From contig CANQSL010000011.1 of NCBI GenBank assembly GCA_947626515.1, positions 1 through 32,565 on the forward strand: a stretch of 32,565 bases of DNA. The letters run 5' to 3'. Source of the stretch: an uncultured Bacilli bacterium (lineage in GTDB: Bacteria > Bacillota_I > Bacilli_A > RF39 > UBA660). Positions 26,729-32,565 of the stretch are shown piece by piece. Each line of letters begins with the position of its first letter. Within the stretch, counting starts at the first letter, position 1. Position numbers and translations under genes: made by a program. The notes below the pieces were generated by a model. That model made no database searches. It worked only from the letters and a program-made list of their open reading frames with translations, and had not been told where the DNA came from.

Positions 26729-26752
26729 AGAAATACAAGTTAAGTATTTCTA
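26729..26752 (-). terminator. Terminator AGAAATAC-AAGTTAA-GTATTTCT
   Basis: Inverted repeat at the stop codon of the 26750 gene; T7 on the minus strand. Confidence 0.7.
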
Positions 26753-27670
26753 ATAGTTTACAATATCATCAATTGTAATGTTTTGTGTATAATTTTCATA
26801 TTTATTTTTTGCTTTATTTACTAGGCTTATCCAATGACTGCTAGCAACTTTATTTCCATATTCATCATAAGTAGGACAATAAACTCTACCTATAGAATAT
26901 ACATCCGTTAATCCTTTATTAAAATAGCTATCATAAAGTAATCTAATATACTTTAATACTCCTATTTCAATATTATCATATACTATCAAACCATTGTTGC
27001 CCATACCACCATATACGTTATTTCTATTTAACATATATTTAACTTCATAGTAACCACTTTCTGCTGCACCTATACTTAATGCCAATACTCTATCGACACT
27101 AGTATATATATTTGTATAATACATTATTAATTTTTCTACATAATCACTGGAACCATTATATGGTATTTTATAATTTTTCCTCAATTCACTATTATTTTCA
27201 ACTAAATCGAGAAAATATTCGACTATTCCATATTCTACATTAGGATATTGCATAATCTTACCTTCTTTTTTTAAGCTTGCAATATTAGTAGGTTCTATAT
27301 TTTTTGTATTTGATGATCTACTTATTAAATCATCTTTTATAAAATCCATATCATATCCAAATGCTTTTGCAAAAAATAATAAAGTATTGTAATTTTGATT
27401 TATATAATAATTTATATCCTTGATTATTATTCTTGGTTTATCAAATTTTAAAGCAGTATATTTTACAACTTTATAATTTAATAAATCTCTATATCTATTC
27501 CCGAACTGCTTACGCAGCGGAACAATTTCCTCTACATCTGGTGTAGTAGGTTCTTCATTATTTGTTTCTGCATCTACATTAACTGTAATAGCAACAACAA
27601 AAATGACTAAAATAACAATACAGCACAAAACATGTTTTAAAGCTTTACTAGAAGCTTTCTCTTGTTTCAT
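26750..27670 (-). CDS. Secreted glucosaminidase/muramidase-like protein
   Basis: Signal/TM segment then VDRVLALSIGAAESGYYEVKYMLNRNNVYGGMGNNGLIVYDNIEIGVLKYIRLL, lysozyme-like. Confidence 0.65.
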   Translation of the reverse strand: MKQEKASSKALKHVLCCIVILVIFVVAITVNVDAETNNEEPTTPDVEEIVPLRKQFGNRYRDLLNYKVVKYTALKFDKPRIIIKDINYYINQNYNTLLFFAKAFGYDMDFIKDDLISRSSNTKNIEPTNIASLKKEGKIMQYPNVEYGIVEYFLDLVENNSELRKNYKIPYNGSSDYVEKLIMYYTNIYTSVDRVLALSIGAAESGYYEVKYMLNRNNVYGGMGNNGLIVYDNIEIGVLKYIRLLYDSYFNKGLTDVYSIGRVYCPTYDEYGNKVASSHWISLVNKAKNKYENYTQNITIDDIVNY

Positions 27671-27702
27671 AATTAGTTCTCCTCCTTAAGTCGAACTTCT
27701 AT

Positions 27703-27731
27703 ATAATACCATACATATTTTGTACTGTCAA
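27703..27731 (-). promoter_or_regulatory. Putative sigma-A promoter TTGACA-N17-TATTAT
   Basis: Near-perfect hexamers and 17-nt spacing upstream of the 27670 start (RBS AAGGAGGAG). Confidence 0.75.
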
Positions 27732-27764
27732 ATTTCAAATTATACCAATTTTAACCAAAAAATT

Positions 27765-27793
27765 AAAAAATATTGAAATAAATTCAATATTTT
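27765..27793 (-). terminator. Terminator AAAATATTGAA-TTTA-TTCAATATTTTT
   Basis: Inverted repeat abutting the stop of the 27793 gene. Confidence 0.7.
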
Positions 27794-29103
27794 TATGCTT
27801 TATAATTATAATCTGTTGGTATTTCTAACTTTATTCCTGCGAATATATTAGTGTCCTCAGCTAATGATTTTACTGTATCAAAATCAGTATTTATTCCATT
27901 AGAAATTAAATATTTATTTATTGCATCTTTGTTAAAATAATATATAGCTTCCCAATTATCTTTGCTTGGATAAACCTTTTCTGCAATATTTATTAATGAT
28001 TCTCCATCCGATAAAACATATGAAACAGATGCTACTTCATCCTCTACACTATTCTCAGTTTTTTCTTCTTCAGGCTCTTCTACTTTAGTTTCTTCTGAAG
28101 ATGTATCATCATTATTTTCTGTTTCAAAAGACTCATCATCCTTTGTTTCATCAACTTCTAAATTGCCTTCTTCTTGAAGTGTTTTTTCTTCACTATCTTC
28201 AGTTATAACTGGTTCAACTACTTCATCATCATTAAATAATGAAACTTCTGGTTCTTCTTTTTTAACTTCATTTTGAGTTTCTTCTTCAAATACATTTTTC
28301 GTATATTCTTCAGGAACTTTATCGTAATGTAAATTTAATTCTCCTAACAATTTATCTAATTGAGAATATGTATTACTTAAATCTAAACTTAATGCCTTAG
28401 GATAAGCGCTTAATACTTCATTCTTTTTAGAAGTATATTTTTCTATTTCTTTTTCTCTGTTGCTAATTTTCTTTTGACAGAATTCTATGTTTTCTCTTAC
28501 AGGTAAATCTAGTTCTTCTAAAGCTTTATTAAACTCATTATTAATTTTTTCTAAATCAGAAGACATTTCATCTATATCATGATTTGGTATATTCAAATCA
28601 TAATCATTATTTTTTGCTATTAAATATTCTTTTTCTATTAAAAGAGGTGTATTATTATTAATTAATTGATTTAAAATTTCATTTAAGTCATTTAATCTAA
28701 CATTACAATTCTCTATTTCATTTTGGCAATCAATAACTTTAGCTGGGTCATCTGTCTTAAATATTTCTTCTTTTAAAGTATTTAATCTTTCCTCTATATT
28801 CTTTATTTTAGATTCATATTCAGAAATCCTAGCTTCACTTTCAGATATAACATCATCTATATCTTTCATTCTTAAAGTATCTGATTCTTTTTTATTTATA
28901 AGACTTTTATATTTAGACATTTTTTCTATATAGCTTTCATCTATATTTTCGTCTTTCAATATATTAGACATTTCTTTGTTAAGTTCATTTATTTCTTCAG
29001 TATATTTTTCTATTTCTTTATCACACTTTTTTATCTGATTTAATGCTAAAAGGTTTTCTAATGCTTCTTTTTGTATAATATTTTCAAATAATAGTTCAAC
29101 CAT
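27793..29103 (-). CDS. Coiled-coil protein with acidic linker and C-terminal LysM-like domain, no signal peptide
   Basis: Heptad-rich EKIN/LEEL segments, Glu/Asp-rich VEPVITEDSEEKTLQEEGNLEVDETKDDESFETENND, C-terminal YVLSDGESLINIAEKVYPSKDNWEAIYYFNKDAI...GIKLEIP. Confidence 0.75.
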   Translation of the reverse strand: MVELLFENIIQKEALENLLALNQIKKCDKEIEKYTEEINELNKEMSNILKDENIDESYIEKMSKYKSLINKKESDTLRMKDIDDVISESEARISEYESKIKNIEERLNTLKEEIFKTDDPAKVIDCQNEIENCNVRLNDLNEILNQLINNNTPLLIEKEYLIAKNNDYDLNIPNHDIDEMSSDLEKINNEFNKALEELDLPVRENIEFCQKKISNREKEIEKYTSKKNEVLSAYPKALSLDLSNTYSQLDKLLGELNLHYDKVPEEYTKNVFEEETQNEVKKEEPEVSLFNDDEVVEPVITEDSEEKTLQEEGNLEVDETKDDESFETENNDDTSSEETKVEEPEEEKTENSVEDEVASVSYVLSDGESLINIAEKVYPSKDNWEAIYYFNKDAINKYLISNGINTDFDTVKSLAEDTNIFAGIKLEIPTDYNYKA

Positions 29104-29130
29104 ATTTAACTTCCTCTCTATTCTAAAAGT

Positions 29131-29158
29131 ATTATAACATAATTTGACACTTTTGCAA
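29131..29158 (-). promoter_or_regulatory. Putative promoter TTGCAA-N16-TATAAT
   Basis: Upstream of the 29103 start (RBS AGAGGAAG). Confidence 0.55.
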
Positions 29159-29331
29159 GAATAATATGTTAAGTTTTAAAAAAATGTTTGCAATTATCTT
29201 AATTTTGTGATTTTTGTATATTATTTTTTAATTGATTTTTTTCTTAAGTTTTCTTAATAAAATTAATACTAAATTATAATCATTAATTACTAATTTTTTT
29301 AAATATTTTGATTATATATTTCTATATAAAT

Positions 29332-29368
29332 AAAAAGAATTAAATATTATTTTCTTTTAATTCTTTTT
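29332..29368 (-). terminator. Terminator AAAAAGAATTAA ... TTAATTCTTTTT
   Basis: Inverted repeat at the stop codon of the 29367 gene. Confidence 0.7.
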
Positions 29369-30353
29369 ATAATGTATATTTAAGAATTTTAATATTTTCT
29401 TGTTCTTTATTTAATAAAAATAATAGATAGTCTTTAAAAGTTTCATTTATAAAATTAATTTCAGTATTTAACTTCTTCTTAAAAAAGTCTACATACTGAC
29501 ATTCAAATAAAGATTTATCAGATAATTTTATATTATCTTTAATATATTTATCAGCAATTTTTGATAAATTACTAGAAAACATCTTTAAACTAGACATTAA
29601 AGCTACCCATGTAGTTTCTAAATCAGTATTTGAATTCCCTATAGCTAGTTTATCTATATTAAAATCCAAATTCAAATCTTGCTTAAAAATATTATAAACT
29701 TTATTATTAAAATCTTGAACTAAATTTTTTATTTTATTAATTAGTTCTATTTTTTCTGTTTCATTACAATTTATAGTCATTGCTTTACTTATATTAATAA
29801 TGTTTTCATTTAAATAATTACATATTGGTTTTAATGAATTTAAATCAATACTTTGAAATTCTTTTTTCTCTAATGTATTTAGTATTTTTTCTAAATCTTC
29901 TAATTCATTTACGGGAATACTTGCAGGATCATCAATGATTTTCTTTTTAGGAACATAAATATTATGAGTTGGATAACATGCTGCTTCCGTATCTGCCCCT
30001 TCATCTGGAACTTCCACCCATTCTCCATAAGTAATTATTTTTGAAGGTGATCCTGGATAATATTCTGGATAATTACTTTGTAAATACTTCTTATAATTTA
30101 GTAAAATATCTAATTTTGTTTTATTATTATTTTTTATTAAATCAGTTACTAATTTAAACGAATTAATATAATGTTCATTAAAATAACAATACAATTTTTG
30201 ATATACAGAATTAATATAAACATAATTTTTTGCTAAATCAAATGATAACGGTTTAATATATTCTAATGTTATATTTTGTTCTTCTTTAGACAAAGAATTA
30301 AGAACTTTAAGATTTTTATTAAAAGTATTTATATTATTATAAAGTATAGACAT
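29367..30353 (-). CDS. Hypothetical helical protein
   Basis: 328-aa ORF; no recognised domain. Confidence 0.7.
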   Translation of the reverse strand: MSILYNNINTFNKNLKVLNSLSKEEQNITLEYIKPLSFDLAKNYVYINSVYQKLYCYFNEHYINSFKLVTDLIKNNNKTKLDILLNYKKYLQSNYPEYYPGSPSKIITYGEWVEVPDEGADTEAACYPTHNIYVPKKKIIDDPASIPVNELEDLEKILNTLEKKEFQSIDLNSLKPICNYLNENIINISKAMTINCNETEKIELINKIKNLVQDFNNKVYNIFKQDLNLDFNIDKLAIGNSNTDLETTWVALMSSLKMFSSNLSKIADKYIKDNIKLSDKSLFECQYVDFFKKKLNTEINFINETFKDYLLFLLNKEQENIKILKYTL

Positions 30354-30368
30354 AATATAAAGAGTATC

Positions 30369-30761
30369 CTAATCAATATTGGAATATTTTTTTAAATATT
30401 GATTTAGATTTATTTTAAAAATCAAACTTTTTGTAATAAATGAATAATCTTTTGGATAATTAGTCATTTTTTTATATACGTTTTCTATTTCGTTGTATAG
30501 AGTTTTAAATTTATTTACAAAGGCTTCATTAAATTTAAGGGTAAAAGGAATATTATTTTCATTAAAGAAAATAGCTTCATCTATATTAGTTGTGGCTACA
30601 ATATGACTATGCTTAATAAAAATCTGTATATTTTCTAACATACATTCTTGCATACATATAGGTAATTCTCCAAGATTATTATGAATTATATTTTTGTATA
30701 CTGTTTCTGCATAATTATAAGGATTATTAACATTTTTTAATTTTTCTAAATCTAATTTCAT
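30369..30761 (-). CDS. Hypothetical protein
   Basis: 130-aa ORF, tightly spaced between two co-directional ORFs. Confidence 0.7.
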   Translation of the reverse strand: MKLDLEKLKNVNNPYNYAETVYKNIIHNNLGELPICMQECMLENIQIFIKHSHIVATTNIDEAIFFNENNIPFTLKFNEAFVNKFKTLYNEIENVYKKMTNYPKDYSFITKSLIFKINLNQYLKKYSNID

Positions 30762-30764
30762 AAT

Positions 30765-31988
30765 TTAATTACCTTTCTTTAAAGTTTTTGATTTACTTTT
30801 CACTATATCATTTTGCAATAACATACTACTTATTTCAAATTCAATTTTTTCTAATTGCTCTTTGTTTTTAAAATACCTTTTATAACTTCTATTGTTAATT
30901 TGTGAAACTAGTTTAATTCCATATTTTTTAGTTTTATGTAAAATAATATGGCCTAAATCTTCTTCATAATATGGATACTGCTTTATTAAAAATTCTAACT
31001 GTTCTGCAGTTAATGTTCTTAATTCATCCAGATTAAAATATTTTTCAAATTCATCTTTTACAAAAGGTAAATTAAAATATGTTGTTTCTGCATTATTAAG
31101 ATTTATTACAAATATTTGGTTATCTTTTTGATATATAATATAATCATTAAAAAATAACAAAATATCAGCATCAATAGTCATTATTTTTTTCATTTTTGAA
31201 TCATATATATGTCTTTCATTATTATCAATACAATCCATACCATAAATCATATTTTTATTATTTACATATATATGTTTATAAATTGGTTCTAATAAAATAT
31301 TACCTTTTTTATTAATTAAACCTTTAAGTTCTCCATATTTATCGTTATGTACTGTAATTATATAATAAGGGAAATTTTTAGAAAGCTCTAATTTTAAAAT
31401 TTGTTTTTCAATATTAATTTTATTTAGCCCATATTTTTTTGAATAAATATAACTATTATTTTGCTTATCAGTTAAATAAACACTATAATCAGTTAATAAT
31501 TCTACTTTAACATATTCTTCAAAGTCTACTAAGAAATTCCCTTTTTCATCAATTACACCATATAAAACTTTATCTTTATCAGTCTTATAAACAACAAACA
31601 TTCCAAATTTGCGAGGACTACAACCTTCCCATAAGTTGCTTTTTAAACCGCTGCAATAAGTAGATTCACTAAGCATATCCGAAGTGCAAAAATTATAATT
31701 ATATATTTGTGAATATTCTCTTTTACGTTTTTCTATATGATAATAATTTGCTGACTCTTCATAAATTTCATTTAATTGCATAGGCTTGCCTGTTTTCAAA
31801 TTTATTACTTTAAATTTATTAATGTCTTTTTTGCTAATATAAAATAAGTCATTAAATTTTTTTGTAGTATTAGCTACAAAGAATCCTTCTTGAAATAAAA
31901 TAATTTTATCATTTAAATCATATAAAGATTCAATATAATTTTGCAAAATTTCTTTAGTTAATTTTTTTGTTTCAAATTCTTCCAACAT
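30765..31988 (-). CDS. WG-repeat-like protein (start re-set to 31988)
   Basis: YGVIDEKGNFLVDFEEYVKV and KGLINKKGNILLEPIYKHIYV resemble WG-type beta repeats; MLEEFETKKL preceded by AAGGAAA. Confidence 0.6.
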   Translation of the reverse strand: MLEEFETKKLTKEILQNYIESLYDLNDKIILFQEGFFVANTTKKFNDLFYISKKDINKFKVINLKTGKPMQLNEIYEESANYYHIEKRKREYSQIYNYNFCTSDMLSESTYCSGLKSNLWEGCSPRKFGMFVVYKTDKDKVLYGVIDEKGNFLVDFEEYVKVELLTDYSVYLTDKQNNSYIYSKKYGLNKINIEKQILKLELSKNFPYYIITVHNDKYGELKGLINKKGNILLEPIYKHIYVNNKNMIYGMDCIDNNERHIYDSKMKKIMTIDADILLFFNDYIIYQKDNQIFVINLNNAETTYFNLPFVKDEFEKYFNLDELRTLTAEQLEFLIKQYPYYEEDLGHIILHKTKKYGIKLVSQINNRSYKRYFKNKEQLEKIEFEISSMLLQNDIVKSKSKTLKKGN

Positions 31989-32121
31989 ATTATTTTCCTT
32001 TCTTAACTTAATTATATAAAGATTTATAATATAAATAAAATACATTTATTTTATAGAAGTCATTACTTTTATTTATGAATAATATTTTTTAAAAAACTCA
32101 TAATAATCTCGGAGGGATATT

Positions 32122-32319
32122 ATGAAGACAGTACCTAATATAATTAGTACAAAAGATTTATCTTATATTGAAGATATGTTAAATTGGAAATTCATTCTCA
32201 TTAAGAAAATGAATAATTATATGAATGTTATACAAGATAAAAATATTGTAAAAGTTTTACAAACAGCAAGTGAAGAACTTACAAAAGAATATGAAAAATA
32301 TGTCGATTATTTAAATTAG
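32122..32319 (+). CDS. Small CotF-locus protein, possibly spore coat associated
   Basis: 65 aa with RBS ggaggg; co-directional with and 9 nt from a CotF-like gene. Confidence 0.6.
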   Translation: MKTVPNIISTKDLSYIEDMLNWKFILIKKMNNYMNVIQDKNIVKVLQTASEELTKEYEKYVDYLN

Positions 32320-32328
32320 GAGGATAAA

Positions 32329-32565
32329 ATGGGAGAAACTATTAAAAATACGGAAACAAAAGTAAAAAAAGATTGTTATATGAACGATAAAGATATAATC
32401 AATGATATTCTTATATCTTATAAACATTTGGTATCAAGCTATGCAATTGCTTTAAATGAAGCTAGCAACAAAGATATATATAAATTATTTTTTGAAAGTT
32501 TTAAAAATATAAGCAGTATGCAAGCTAAAATTTTTGAATGTGCTTTTCAAAATGGGTGGTATCAA
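32329..32565 (+). CDS. CotF-family spore coat protein (partial, runs off the window)
   Basis: MGETIKNTETKVKKDCYMNDKDIINDILISYKHLVSSYAIALNEASNKDIYKLFFESFKNISSMQAKIFECAFQNGWYQ; RBS aggagg; absent from the supplied ORF track because it is truncated. Confidence 0.85.
   Translation, partial: MGETIKNTETKVKKDCYMNDKDIINDILISYKHLVSSYAIALNEASNKDIYKLFFESFKNISSMQAKIFECAFQNGWYQ

Noticed and set aside
32046-32121. Sporulation sigma-K/E promoter upstream of the coat genes
   Set aside because: CATAATAAT near 32097 only partly matches a -10 consensus and no convincing -35 was found.
1-32565. CRISPR array, transposase or integrase
   Set aside because: No regularly spaced direct repeats and no recognisable mobile-element protein in the ORFs; the only exact-period repeat is inside the pentapeptide gene.

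Overview
This is a very AT-rich Firmicutes-type chromosomal segment, possibly a spore-forming Bacilli/Mollicutes-related lineage judging by CotF-like coat genes and the ecfA-ecfA-truA gene order. Recognisable genes: an OatA-like acyltransferase with SGNH domains, a radical-SAM-like protein, a LysR regulator, a GroEL-like chaperonin, a TIGR03916-type radical SAM protein with its DUF4130 partner, a CmpB-like membrane protein, a holin-like gene, a pentapeptide-repeat protein, tRNA-Cys(GCA), LysM proteins, truA, two degenerate ABC (EcfA-like) ATPases, a DHH/DHHA1 (GdpP-like) phosphoesterase, a DUF402 protein, tpiA, pgk and CotF-like spore coat genes at the right edge. The most interesting points are: (1) a tightly coupled radical SAM - DUF4130 - divergent chaperonin operon; (2) an ecfA1'-ecfA2'-truA cluster whose ATPases have lost catalytic motifs and which has no ecfT; (3) a transglutaminase-like gene split by a frame change at an A7 run; (4) a tandem SGNH duplication with a nucleophile-less second copy; (5) a radical-SAM-like protein with CX2CX2C spacing; (6) a pentapeptide protein with an exact 42-residue super-repeat. 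No CRISPR array, rRNA, transposase or integrase was seen. All family calls come from motif reading and were not checked against a database.
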